Assembly: GCA_964364175.1 (NCBI GenBank)
Contig: CAYILR010000031.1
Span: 1-53,041, forward strand
Length of the DNA stretch: 53,041 nt
Source of the DNA: CAYILR01 sp964364175
GTDB taxonomy: Bacteria; Bdellovibrionota; UBA1018
Reading direction: 5' to 3'
The notes beneath the pieces were generated by a model. That model was not told where the DNA came from and did not search any database. It saw nothing but the letters and a program-made list of their open reading frames with translations. Of this stretch, positions 25,416-34,199 are shown in pieces. The position numbers and the translations under genes are program-made. The first letter of the stretch is position 1. Every line of letters begins with the position of its first letter.

Positions 25416-25443
25416 AATATGTCACTATCGGGGCGGATATCAA
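25416..25443 (-). promoter_or_regulatory. leaderless promoter of the FecR-barrel gene
   Basis: On the minus strand TTGATA (25443-25438), 16 nt, CATATT (25421-25416), 8 nt, ATG 25407. The CAT of the -10 box is the complement of the ATG of the kinase gene. Confidence 0.5.
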
Positions 25444-27518
25444 TCCGATCCAAGATTTTGCTGCTCTTAAGCAGCCTAGTGGTGGCCGCGGTGGCTCTTT
25501 ATCTATATTTGGCCTCCAAGATTTTCTACGAAGACAAGACGCTCCTGATTTATGAGCTCAATCAAACCAATGTGCGAGCTCTGGGTGCCGAGGTGGAAGT
25601 GCGGATTCGGCGGATCATGGACCAACTCAGGATGATCGCAACTGCCCCCGAGCTGGTGGATGTCATCGTGTCCGACGGCAAGGAAAACGACTTCATCCGG
25701 GTCGGGTGGCTCGAGGATGCAGAAGGTCAGATCGAGGGAGTGAGCAATATCAAAGTTTGGGAATCCCCCCTCAAGATTTACTCGCGTGCCGCTGTGGAGA
25801 TCTTGAAGGCACTTGATTCTGCGTTGATCCCGATTGAGGAGGTTCGGAGCAAGGGATCTTGGGTCAGGAACTCGACACTGGGAGGCAGCGAGACTGTGCC
25901 CATCATGACTGTTGCATTGGTCGTGCCCGGAAAAAATCGAGTGATTTTTGCAGACACACGGTTGGATCCATTTCTCAAAGCCTTTGCAGCTCAGGGGATT
26001 GCTGAAATGTACCTGGTCGATTCGGGTGGGAATATGCTGGCTCATCACGATGCTGCGAGGGTGATGAGCGCGGAGAATGCCTCGAATGATTATTTGGTTC
26101 AAATTGCCAGGAAATCAAAAATCCGCTCAGAAGTTAAAAAATTTGAAGAGGGAGATCGTTCATTTTTAGGATCGTACTATCAATTGGGAGTAGCGGGTCT
26201 CGTAGTGGCATCTCGAGTTGAACTCAAAGAAGCATTTGTTGCCATGCGGGTTTTGCTGAAAAAATCGCTTCAGTACGCTGCCATCGTCGTGACAGCAGCG
26301 TTTTTGGCAGCGTTGTTTTTTTCGCACTCACTCACCAGCCCAATTGGACGTTTGGTCGAGGCGACGCAGCGGGTTGCGCACGGCGATTTTTCACAAAAAG
26401 TAGATATTTCCACAGGAGATGAAATTTCAGTGCTTGCAAATTCTTTCAACTCCATGACGGCTGATCTCCGGATTTCGCGTGAAAAAATCGAAGAGTACAG
26501 CCGCGACCTGGAGAAAAAAGTTCAGGATCGTACGATCCAACTCGAAAAACAAAACATCGCGATCAAGGAGGCACAGGAGGCGTTGGTGAGAACCACGCGC
26601 TTGGCTAGTGTGGGTGAAATCGCTGGACGTGCGGCGCACGAAGTTTTGAACCCTCTGACCAGCATTCAGGCGCGGTTAGAGAAAATAAAAAATTCGCAAA
26701 ATTCACCAGAGAAACAGGATATTCAACTTTTTGGAGAAATTGTCGGCGCGTGGAAGGGAGATTTGGATAAAAACGGCCCGGATGGGTTGATGCAAGCCCT
26801 GGTCAAACCCAGCACGGCAACACCTGGAAAAACTTTGCTCCAAGAGGACCTGGAAAACCTGCAGGCGATTTCTGTAGATTGGGGCACTCGCATGAGCTCC
26901 CAAGAAGAGGATCTGAAATTTTTGATGCGTGAGGTGAATCGGATCGAAAAAATAGTCAATGGGATGCGCCAGCTGTCGCGTGCAGGTGGGGATCGGAAAT
27001 CACTGAATGTGCATCATTTCTTGAATGAAGTTTTTGCTACAATGAATGATATTTTGGGGAAACACGGGATTCAGACTGAGCAGCGTTACGGGCAGAAGCA
27101 GCACGAGCAAAGTGATTGGGAGATTTCTGCGGATCACGACGAGCTGCTTCAGGTGTTCAGCAATTTGTTGAGAAATTCGATGCAGGCTCTCGATGAGGCC
27201 AAGCGAGATGGGAAGCCGTTAGGGCAGCCGCCCAAGATTTGGATTCAAACCGAGCTGACTCAGATCAGTCAAATTTCTTGGGTTTGGATTCGAGTTTGTG
27301 ACAATGGCCCGGGAATTGAACAGCAGAATTTTCATCGGATTTTTGAGCCGACTTTCACGACGAAAAAAGCAGACGAGGGAACAGGATTGGGTTTGTCCAT
27401 CTGCCGTCGTTTCATACGGTCGTGGGAAGGTGAGATTACGGTTGAGAAAAGCATCCCAGGGGTTGAAACTGTTTTTTTGATCGAGTTACCATTAGTAGAG
27501 GGGCAGAGAAATGGCTGA
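25419..27518 (+). CDS. membrane sensor histidine kinase
   Basis: A 699-residue kinase: first membrane helix (ILLLLSSLVVAAVALYLYL), an extracytoplasmic Cache-like sensor domain to about 280, second helix, HAMP (about 305-355), coiled coil, a HisKA-like helix with HEVLNPLTSIQ (His407) and a C-terminal HATPase (DNGPGIE, GTGLGLSI). Between the H-box helix and the next helix is an unusually long insert (about 425-495) that is charged and not seen in ordinary HisKA domains. The gene ends 8 nt inside the next, so the three following proteins form one relay. The signal sensed is unknown. Confidence 0.9.
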   Translation: MSLSGRISIRSKILLLLSSLVVAAVALYLYLASKIFYEDKTLLIYELNQTNVRALGAEVEVRIRRIMDQLRMIATAPELVDVIVSDGKENDFIRVGWLEDAEGQIEGVSNIKVWESPLKIYSRAAVEILKALDSALIPIEEVRSKGSWVRNSTLGGSETVPIMTVALVVPGKNRVIFADTRLDPFLKAFAAQGIAEMYLVDSGGNMLAHHDAARVMSAENASNDYLVQIARKSKIRSEVKKFEEGDRSFLGSYYQLGVAGLVVASRVELKEAFVAMRVLLKKSLQYAAIVVTAAFLAALFFSHSLTSPIGRLVEATQRVAHGDFSQKVDISTGDEISVLANSFNSMTADLRISREKIEEYSRDLEKKVQDRTIQLEKQNIAIKEAQEALVRTTRLASVGEIAGRAAHEVLNPLTSIQARLEKIKNSQNSPEKQDIQLFGEIVGAWKGDLDKNGPDGLMQALVKPSTATPGKTLLQEDLENLQAISVDWGTRMSSQEEDLKFLMREVNRIEKIVNGMRQLSRAGGDRKSLNVHHFLNEVFATMNDILGKHGIQTEQRYGQKQHEQSDWEISADHDELLQVFSNLLRNSMQALDEAKRDGKPLGQPPKIWIQTELTQISQISWVWIRVCDNGPGIEQQNFHRIFEPTFTTKKADEGTGLGLSICRRFIRSWEGEITVEKSIPGVETVFLIELPLVEGQRNG

Positions 27519-28683
27519 ATGGAATTCCACACTTTTGATTTTGGACGACGAGAAGGACATCGTTGAAGCGTACGTGGGATTTTTATCTCCCAAGGCAAAC
27601 GCGCCAGCGAGAAAATCTTCGCGTTCAGCAGCAGCCCCCGCGAGTGTTGGGCCTGCTGCTTCCGTTTCACAGGCGCCACCCTATCGAATTCTGACGGCGC
27701 ATACGGGTGAGGACGCTTTAGAGATCGTCAAACGAGAACTCAAGGCTGGAACACCGATCGCGGGTGGATTTTTTGATGTGAAGCTCGAAGGTGGAATGGA
27801 CGGAATCGCAACGCTGCAGGAAATTTGGAAATTAGACCCAGAGTTGCACGCAACCATCGTCACCGCCTATCAAGATCGAAACGTAGACGACATGGATCAA
27901 CTTTTCGGAGAACGATTCAAAGACCAATGGGATTATCTCAATAAACCTTTCACCCAAGCAGAGATTATTCAAAAAGCCCGGCAAATGTGCGCTGCCTGGA
28001 ATCGACGCAAACAGTTGATTTTATCAGAACGCCTGGCTGCTATCGGGCAGGTTTCTAAGTCGGTCGGACATGAATTCGGGAACCTCCTCCAAGCGATCCT
28101 AGGCAAGGCTGAGCTGGGGATGATGGACAAGGATCTAGAAAAAACAAAAGAACGATTTGAAGCCATTTTTCAGGCGGCCAATCGTGCGGGTTTGGTGGTG
28201 AAAAATCTTCAATCGATCACCAGGCAAACTCCGGGAAAGAGCCCCGTGATGTTGCGTCAAGTGATCCAAAATACACTGACTTTGGTGAATCACGAACTGA
28301 TGAAGGGCGGGATTCAAATTCAGGACCTGACGAAGGCCTGCGCTTCGATCAGCGCCAATGCTCCCGAGCTCGAGCAGGTTTTTTTGAACCTCATCATTAA
28401 TGCGCGTCATGCGATGCCGCAGGGTGGAAATCTGGAGATCGGTTGCAAAGATGAGGGTGAGGGCGTCGTGGGATGGGTGAGGGATGCTGGAACTGGAATT
28501 GCGCCCGATGTTCTGCCCCGGATTTTTGATTATGCTTTCACCACGAAGGGCGAAAAGGGAAGTGGGCTGGGGCTTTCTATTTCCAAAGAAATCGTGGAAA
28601 AACATGGAGGGAGGATCAGTGTTGAAAGCGAAGTCGGCAAAGGAACTTGCTTCACACTCTTTCTTCCAAAACAAACAGCATGA
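27511..28683 (+). CDS. receiver-histidine kinase hybrid (cytoplasmic)
   Basis: A 390-residue soluble protein. The N-terminal receiver has LLILDDEKDI, acceptor Asp89 (FFDVKLEGG), TAYQ and LNKPF; an Ala/Ser/Pro-rich insert (about 29-55) loops out after the first helix. The kinase part has GHEFGNLLQAILG (His187) and HATPase boxes RDAGTGI and GSGLGLSI. It has no membrane helix, so it is likely to take phosphate from the upstream kinase and pass it on to the downstream receivers. A GAGGGG site precedes ATG; the start overlaps the upstream gene by 8 nt and the end overlaps the next by 4 nt (ATGA). Confidence 0.9.
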   Translation: MAEWNSTLLILDDEKDIVEAYVGFLSPKANAPARKSSRSAAAPASVGPAASVSQAPPYRILTAHTGEDALEIVKRELKAGTPIAGGFFDVKLEGGMDGIATLQEIWKLDPELHATIVTAYQDRNVDDMDQLFGERFKDQWDYLNKPFTQAEIIQKARQMCAAWNRRKQLILSERLAAIGQVSKSVGHEFGNLLQAILGKAELGMMDKDLEKTKERFEAIFQAANRAGLVVKNLQSITRQTPGKSPVMLRQVIQNTLTLVNHELMKGGIQIQDLTKACASISANAPELEQVFLNLIINARHAMPQGGNLEIGCKDEGEGVVGWVRDAGTGIAPDVLPRIFDYAFTTKGEKGSGLGLSISKEIVEKHGGRISVESEVGKGTCFTLFLPKQTA

Positions 28684-29984
28684 TCAATTATAGCAAAGTT
28701 AAATTTTTAGTTGTGGATGATGAAGAAATGGTCCGGCAGGTCATTCGGGACTATCTCAAGTCTTTTGGATTTCATGATGTTGAGGAGGCGTTCCATGGAT
28801 TGTCAGCTTGGGAGCGCCTTCAAAAGGGCGGGATTGATTTCGTGCTCTCCGATTGGGACATGCCCATGATGAACGGACTGGATCTCCTCCGTGCGATGAG
28901 GGGGGATCCCAAGTACGTCGATATTGCTTTCATCATGATTACGGCTCCGATCAGTCACGAAAACCTCAAGATTGAGGAAGCTGCCATGGCTGAGGTGGAT
29001 GCTTATATTATCAAACCTTTTCGTGCCTCCACGCTCAAAGAAAAAGTCGGCGAAGTCTTATTTGAAAGGGCGTTGCAAGCTCGACGCGGGGTTTTGATCG
29101 TGGATGACCACGAGATGGTGAGGGCAAATCTCAAAGAGATGCTGACTCAAGCCGGATATGGGCCGATTTTCGAGGCCGATGATGGAGATCAGGCTTTTCG
29201 GGTCCTCAGCGAAAATGTTTCTGAGATCGCAATCATGATCTGTGATTGGGAAATGCCGAAAGTCACCGGGCTCGAATTGCTGCGCAAAGTCCGGATCGAC
29301 AAGGAACTCTCGCAAACCCCGTTCATCATGATCACGTCGCAGACTTCGATCGAGCATCTCAAGCTGCAGAAGGCGATTGAGGCTGATGTGGATCATTATC
29401 TGATCAAACCTTTCACGTCCGAGACGCTCACGGCAAAAATGTCGGAAGTCCTGGACGAGTCCAAGCGAGAACGTTCCGTCAAGATGAAATTGAATCGTGC
29501 TTTAGCTTCCATCATGGAAGGTGATTACAGGAACGCACGCCGACTTTTTAAGCAAGTTTTGTTTATCGATCCAAAGAATGTGGATGCGCAGCTTGGGCTC
29601 GCGCGAATCAAGGTCATCGAATCTCCTACTCTTGGATTTGAGGAGGCGATGACTATGATCAAGCGAGTCGTGGCTGCACATCCCAAACTGGATCGGGGAT
29701 ACATCGACATGGCTTTTACTTTTGAAAAACAGCTATCGTTGGAGAGGGCTACTCAATGCATCCTTCAGGGAATTCAGGTCTGTCCTGCCAGCGAAAAGCT
29801 GCACTATCATCTAGGACGATTATTGATCGAGAGTGGCAAGCGCGAAAAAGGCGTGGAAGAATTGGTCAAAGCAATCGAGCTCAAAGCTGATTTTCCGGAG
29901 GCCAAAGAACTTTTGTATCAAGCGCAAGTGGTGATCGAGCGGAACAGCGGCGAAGGTCCAAAAGGCGGAGAGGGAAACTCTTAG
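28680..29984 (+). CDS. double receiver / TPR response regulator
   Basis: A 434-residue protein with two CheY-like receivers in tandem (Asp58 in SDWDMP, Asp189 in CDWEMP; both have the Thr and Lys of active receivers) and tetratricopeptide repeats from about 270 to 430. It has no DNA-binding domain, so output must be by protein contact. ATG 28680 overlaps the stop of the hybrid kinase; an upstream in-frame ATG at 28647 lies inside that gene and is not used. It ends with a 4-bp overlap with the convergent cytochrome gene. Confidence 0.92.
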   Translation: MINYSKVKFLVVDDEEMVRQVIRDYLKSFGFHDVEEAFHGLSAWERLQKGGIDFVLSDWDMPMMNGLDLLRAMRGDPKYVDIAFIMITAPISHENLKIEEAAMAEVDAYIIKPFRASTLKEKVGEVLFERALQARRGVLIVDDHEMVRANLKEMLTQAGYGPIFEADDGDQAFRVLSENVSEIAIMICDWEMPKVTGLELLRKVRIDKELSQTPFIMITSQTSIEHLKLQKAIEADVDHYLIKPFTSETLTAKMSEVLDESKRERSVKMKLNRALASIMEGDYRNARRLFKQVLFIDPKNVDAQLGLARIKVIESPTLGFEEAMTMIKRVVAAHPKLDRGYIDMAFTFEKQLSLERATQCILQGIQVCPASEKLHYHLGRLLIESGKREKGVEELVKAIELKADFPEAKELLYQAQVVIERNSGEGPKGGEGNS

Positions 29985-30343
29985 CGCTCGTTGAGATAGG
30001 CGCTGAGAGCATCCAGGTCATTTTTCAAATGAGGCAAAGCTGCCATCGTGTGAGTGGAGCGTTTTGGAGTGTAGCCAGGTGGATATTCTGCTCTGAGGAT
30101 GCGAGCTTCGATCAGTTCACGTGAGGATCCAAAAACTTCGGGTCCCAGAGTACCTGCTTTTTTGGGGTCCATGTTGTGACAGGCAATACAGTTGGCTTGG
30201 TAGGTGACTCTGCCCTTCTGGATGAGTTGATCTCGGGTCAGTGTTGTTGTCCCTGTAGGTCCAGAAGAGTTTTTGTTGCAACTCATTCCGATGACCGACA
30301 GGGACACAAAAAGCAACGTTGCTAGAAAGCGATTTCTAACCAT
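29981..30343 (-). CDS. monohaem cytochrome c lipoprotein
   Basis: A 120-residue class I cytochrome c: lipoprotein-type signal (SLSVIGMSC), one haem site CIACH, and a downstream Met (HTMAALPHL) as likely sixth ligand. It starts 9 bp after a PuuD-type membrane protein gene. In PuuD proteins the two parts are one chain; here they are separate, so this is probably the electron acceptor of that membrane protein. Confidence 0.88.
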   Translation of the reverse strand: MVRNRFLATLLFVSLSVIGMSCNKNSSGPTGTTTLTRDQLIQKGRVTYQANCIACHNMDPKKAGTLGPEVFGSSRELIEARILRAEYPPGYTPKRSTHTMAALPHLKNDLDALSAYLNER

Positions 30344-30352
30344 CGTGGTGAA

Positions 30353-31057
30353 CTAGGCCATTTGAGCAAAGATCTCGATCATCACGTACAGCACAGCCGC
30401 CAGGACGAATCCGCAGGTGATCACTCCTTTGATAGTCGTCATTGGGCCGGTTTTGCCTTTGAGTGCGTTGAATTCGAGAGCAGCCAGAATAATTGTAAAT
30501 ACTCCGAAAATTCCCTTCAGATTCGAAGAATCGCTGATGGGAATCGCCAAGTGACTGGCTGAACCCATGAAAAACAACATGGGGATCGAGAACATCGTGT
30601 TGGTTCTTGAAGCAACCAGTGCGCGTGCGCCGCATGCTGCTGCATTTTCAAGTGGTTTTCCGCCGCTCGCTGCTTGAGTTGCAGATTGGATGACGATTTT
30701 TTGATTGGGCCAAATCACAAACCAAACGTTGAACCACATGAAACTGCCCATCAAAGCGCCCATCAGAATGAGTACGCCCCAAGAGCTGCCCATGAATGCG
30801 CCACCTAATTCAGCCCCACGCATGAGCAAGTAGGCCCAGCCGGAGAGAAAAGTAACCATCGCTGCCCAGCGGAACCACCAGAGCGCGCGCGGGACGAGCT
30901 TTTGCGTTGCGTTCGATTTGGTGGCGGCATCTGTTTCACCAAAGAAAGCACCTTGAACAAAATTGAAATAATAAAGAAGTCCAATCCAAGTGACTCCCGC
31001 TAGAAGATGAAAAAATCTGAGAAGCATGTAAATTCCATCGTGAGAAAATAAAGTCAT
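30353..31057 (-). CDS. PuuD-like (DUF989-type) membrane protein
   Basis: A 234-residue inner-membrane protein with about six hydrophobic helices. RFFHLLAGVTWIGLLYYFN resembles the N-terminal membrane domain of the cytochrome c-linked urate hydroxylase PuuD, including the conserved His and the W-x-G turn. In the absence of other purine catabolic genes nearby, urate is not a safe substrate; a quinone- or haem-linked redox role is possible. AGGAAGG precedes ATG. The cytochrome that would be its C-terminal domain is encoded next. Confidence 0.65.
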   Translation of the reverse strand: MTLFSHDGIYMLLRFFHLLAGVTWIGLLYYFNFVQGAFFGETDAATKSNATQKLVPRALWWFRWAAMVTFLSGWAYLLMRGAELGGAFMGSSWGVLILMGALMGSFMWFNVWFVIWPNQKIVIQSATQAASGGKPLENAAACGARALVASRTNTMFSIPMLFFMGSASHLAIPISDSSNLKGIFGVFTIILAALEFNALKGKTGPMTTIKGVITCGFVLAAVLYVMIEIFAQMA

Positions 31058-31138
31058 AAACCTTCCTTTCGTGTAAAAAAAAATCCAAAGTAAGAATTAA
31101 ATGTAATGATTGCCCTAGTTCTAGCACCGACGTTGCGG

Positions 31139-32335
31139 CTATGAAAGGATTTCGTTCAAGTCTCGGCCAGAAATTCCCAGGAGGTAGAGAACCGACTTTA
31201 AATTTTTTTGATTAATCGCCAGGTCGGCCCGTTCTCTGACTACAGGTTTGGCATTGAATGCGATTCCGAGCCCGGCTTTTTCCAGCATCAAAATATCATT
31301 AGCTCCATCCCCAATTGCGATGACCTGATCCAGATGAATTCGCTCTTGCTGCGAAATTACATCCAGCAAATCGGCTTTTCTCTGGGCATTGATCACCGGT
31401 GGAATCACTTTTCCAGTCGCAACTCCGTTGCGGTCGAACTCCAATTGGTTGGCATAAGAGTAATCGATGGAAAGCTTTTCCTTCATCCGTTCGGCGACCA
31501 CTGAAAAGCCTCCACTAATCAAAGCCGTTTTGTAGCCGAGTTTTTTGAGAACTCGGATCAGGTCATGAGCGCCTGGTGTGACAATCAGTCGATCGAAAAC
31601 CCGGTCTACATCTTTGAGAGTCAAACCTTGGAGTTTTTCGCAGCGTTTTCTCAAGCTATCATCAAAATTTAATTTGCCTGCCATGGCCTGGTGAGTAAGC
31701 TCCGCGATTTCGTCATACACTCCACGTTCACGGGCAAATTCGTCGATGACCTCGTTTTGAATGAGCGTCGAATCCATATCAAAAACAACCAGACGTTTGG
31801 CGCGACGGTAAAGGCCTTCAGCCTGCAAAGCGATATCGATTTGCTGCTCATGCGCGATTTCCAAAAGCTCTTTTTTCAGCTTCCGACGATCAATCTCTTC
31901 ACGCGCCGAAATCATCATTTCCAAGCAGCTGAATCCGCTCTCGCTGAGGCGTTCGATTTCGTCGATGTTCACATGATAATTCGCCAGAGTCTGCGTGACT
32001 GCGTTCAGCGCTTGGGTCGGAATTTGATCCGCGATCAGTGTGATGGCATACCGATAGGCCAGGGGCTCCATGCGTTCGTGTTCGGTCTGCGATGGATCGG
32101 TGAGGACTTGGAATTCCAGTTTGAGCCCTAATTCAGTGGCTTTGAACAGGAGATCCTTGATGACTGTTTTGTTTTGGTCCTCGGAATCCATTTCAAAAAG
32201 AATGGAGAGCGAGAGCAATCGGTGAATCACAGCCTGACCAATATCCAGAATTTTGACTTGCTTTTGCGCCAGGATGCCGGTTAGCTCGGCAGTAATTCCT
32301 GGGGCGTCTTTGCCCGTAACCGTGAGTAGGACCAT
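31139..32335 (-). CDS. serB: phosphoserine phosphatase with two ACT-like domains
   Basis: A 398-residue HAD phosphatase that makes L-serine from phosphoserine, the last step of serine synthesis. Two ACT-like regulatory domains (about 1-170, starting LLTVTGKDAPGIT) precede the HAD core: FDMDSTLI with nucleophile Asp186 and Asp188, SGGF, and GDGANDILML. The ACT pair suggests feedback by an amino acid. Start ATG 32335 is chosen because the first ACT strand begins there and TTGACA-17-CATAAA ends 6 nt before it; the longer frame to 32461 would overlap xthA. Confidence 0.95.
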   Translation of the reverse strand: MVLLTVTGKDAPGITAELTGILAQKQVKILDIGQAVIHRLLSLSILFEMDSEDQNKTVIKDLLFKATELGLKLEFQVLTDPSQTEHERMEPLAYRYAITLIADQIPTQALNAVTQTLANYHVNIDEIERLSESGFSCLEMMISAREEIDRRKLKKELLEIAHEQQIDIALQAEGLYRRAKRLVVFDMDSTLIQNEVIDEFARERGVYDEIAELTHQAMAGKLNFDDSLRKRCEKLQGLTLKDVDRVFDRLIVTPGAHDLIRVLKKLGYKTALISGGFSVVAERMKEKLSIDYSYANQLEFDRNGVATGKVIPPVINAQRKADLLDVISQQERIHLDQVIAIGDGANDILMLEKAGLGIAFNAKPVVRERADLAINQKNLKSVLYLLGISGRDLNEILS

Positions 32336-32338
32336 GAA
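32310..32338 (+). promoter_or_regulatory. possible leaderless promoter of xthA
   Basis: TTGCCC (32310-32315), 17 nt, CATGAA (32333-32338), 6 nt, ATG 32345. The CAT of this -10-like box is the serB start codon read on the other strand. The -10 fit is weak (3 of 6). Confidence 0.35.
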
Positions 32339-32341
32339 CCG

Positions 32342-32370
32342 TTTATGAAGATCGTCACTTGGAATGTCAA
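32342..32370 (-). promoter_or_regulatory. leaderless promoter of serB
   Basis: On the minus strand a perfect TTGACA (32370-32365), 17 nt, CATAAA (32347-32342), 6 nt, ATG 32335. No ribosome site. The CAT of the -10 box is the complement of the xthA start codon. Confidence 0.6.
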
Positions 32371-33109
32371 TGGAATCCGCGCCGCCGAGAGGGCGGGATT
32401 CTTGGATTGGTTCAAAGATCAGAAGGCCGATGTGGTTTGTTTGCAGGAGACCAAAGCGCATCCGTCTCAGTTAAGTGCGTTCCTCCTTCATCCTGAGGGG
32501 TATCAGTCTTATTGGCAATCTGCGCAAAAGGCAGGTTACAGCGGAGTGGCTGTTTATACCAAAAAAGAACCGGATGAAATCATTGAGGGAATTGGAAAAT
32601 CCGAATTTGATTCCGAAGGCCGAGTGTTAGGAGTTCGATTCAAGGACCTGATGGTGGTTTCCGCTTACTTTCCGAATGCGCAAAGGGATCACAAACGGCT
32701 GCCGTACAAGTTGGCTTTTTGCAAATCCATGCTCGCTTTCTGCAAAAAATGGCATGCCAAGGGCGTCAACGTGGTTCTCTGCGGAGACTACAATATAGCG
32801 CATCGAGAGATTGATTTAAGAAATCCCAAGCAGAATCAGGACAATTCTGGATTTTTGCCCGAAGAGCGCGCGTGGATGGATCATTTTTTATCGTCAGGCT
32901 ATGTAGACACATTCCGCAGTCGCAATCCTGAGCCCGGGCATTATACCTGGTGGAGTTATCGCCCAGGGGTTCGTGCGAAGAACATCGGGTGGCGCATTGA
33001 CTATCACTGCGTGAATGAGGAGCTCGATGATCGCGTGAAGAAGTGCTGGATTCGTCCCGAAGTCACGGGGTCGGATCACTGCCCGGTGGTTTTGGAACTC
33101 AAGAGCTGA
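32345..33109 (+). CDS. xthA: exodeoxyribonuclease III / AP endonuclease
   Basis: A 254-residue member of the ExoIII family of base-excision repair nucleases. Motifs: WNVNGIR (metal Asn), LQETKAH (metal Glu), CGDYNIAHREIDL (Asp/Asn), WWSYR, RIDYH and the catalytic GSDHCPVV. It starts 9 bp from the divergent serB start, and its last 34 bp overlap the convergent secreted-protein gene. Confidence 0.96.
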   Translation: MKIVTWNVNGIRAAERAGFLDWFKDQKADVVCLQETKAHPSQLSAFLLHPEGYQSYWQSAQKAGYSGVAVYTKKEPDEIIEGIGKSEFDSEGRVLGVRFKDLMVVSAYFPNAQRDHKRLPYKLAFCKSMLAFCKKWHAKGVNVVLCGDYNIAHREIDLRNPKQNQDNSGFLPEERAWMDHFLSSGYVDTFRSRNPEPGHYTWWSYRPGVRAKNIGWRIDYHCVNEELDDRVKKCWIRPEVTGSDHCPVVLELKS

Positions 33110-34083
33110 CTGCAAATCCTACGATCTGGAACCGGGACAGTCCTGGGGATGAATCGAGCTTGAACATCGCCCGCATGGTTTTTATCGATCGATTGAATGT
33201 AAAAAGGCAGTGAAGGGTTCTTTTTCTTGGATAATCTGAGAACAGTCAAAACCGCGTCGCGAATATTCCAATGAAGGGGTTTTAGCCAGGATTTCTCAAA
33301 ATGCTCCGTTGCAGCAGCTTTGATTTGAACGGTGGTGACCGAGCGCGCAGCTTTGTCGCCTTCAAAAGCTGCGAGAGGCGCTGTGATTTCCAGCTCCATC
33401 ATCACGTCTCCGCCTTCCGGATTCAGGATGTCGATGTGGGCGCTGCCATCCTCTTTTTCTGTGACGGAATAAAAATCAGAGTTCTCTTCAAGATGTTCCA
33501 GTGCATCCTGATGCGAGGTAGACTCTCGAGCCCAGTTGCGCAAGCCACTGATGTCGCCCACCCAAGATACGGCCTTGAACGTGGATGTTCTCATCCAGGT
33601 CATGGTTTTTTGCACGGGGGGGAGTGGGTAGGAGGCAAAAATCAGCAAGCAGATCGGGTCGAGTCCGGGAATAGAAATGATCGTCCCCGCTGCCGTGATT
33701 CCTGCGATCACCTCAGGTGGCATTCCAGCCTGCTGAGCGATGGATGCAGCAATGGGCCCGGAAAGCATCTCCGTCAAATGGGAGAAGGGAAAAATGAACG
33801 CGAGGTTTTGCGCATGTTTGCGAAGATCTGGGTTTTCGGATTTCAAGTGGTAAACACGGTAAGTGTTGATGCCCATCTGTTTGAGATTCAGTTTTTCAAC
33901 GGCCCAGTTCTTCCAAGTTTTTGCCTCGGTCAATCCTTTCAGAAAGCCCTTCATCCCATGGGTGTGATCGTCAGCTGAAAGAGCCGTGTGAAACGAGTTC
34001 AGTGCGTTCCGAATCGGGTCTTCCGGCGCATCGTGCGCATGGAGAGGCAAAGACCAAAGTAGGGCAATGAGTAGAAATTTCAT
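33076..34083 (-). CDS. unknown secreted protein
   Basis: A 335-residue protein I do not recognise. It has a short signal peptide (FLLIALLWSLPLHA), a His/Asp-rich early mature region (ALSADDHTHG), a long hydrophobic but Pro/Gly-broken stretch in the middle (about 120-165) that could be membrane-associated, and a beta-rich C-terminal half. It overlaps xthA by 34 bp at its 3' end. Confidence 0.7.
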   Translation of the reverse strand: MKFLLIALLWSLPLHAHDAPEDPIRNALNSFHTALSADDHTHGMKGFLKGLTEAKTWKNWAVEKLNLKQMGINTYRVYHLKSENPDLRKHAQNLAFIFPFSHLTEMLSGPIAASIAQQAGMPPEVIAGITAAGTIISIPGLDPICLLIFASYPLPPVQKTMTWMRTSTFKAVSWVGDISGLRNWARESTSHQDALEHLEENSDFYSVTEKEDGSAHIDILNPEGGDVMMELEITAPLAAFEGDKAARSVTTVQIKAAATEHFEKSWLKPLHWNIRDAVLTVLRLSKKKNPSLPFYIQSIDKNHAGDVQARFIPRTVPVPDRRICSQLLSSKTTGQ

Positions 34084-34092
34084 GAGGCGATG

Positions 34093-34121
34093 TTTTTATG
34101 GCGCAATGCAAAAATTGTCAA
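34093..34121 (-). promoter_or_regulatory. promoter of the 34083 secreted-protein gene
   Basis: A perfect TTGACA (34121-34116) on the minus strand is followed after 17 nt by TAAAAA (34098-34093), or after 15 nt by CATAAA. The start ATG is 9 nt further, so the transcript would be leaderless or nearly so. Confidence 0.45.
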
Positions 34122-34199
34122 TCACTGATGTTTATGTGCAGATGAGTGGGCATAATCTGCCGCATTACGCTCAACCGAGTTTGTGATTAAATAGATGAG

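Noticed and set aside
32336..32461. 42-residue N-terminal extension of SerB
   Set aside because: It would overlap xthA antisense and precede the first ACT strand; the TTGACA/CATAAA promoter would then lie inside the gene.
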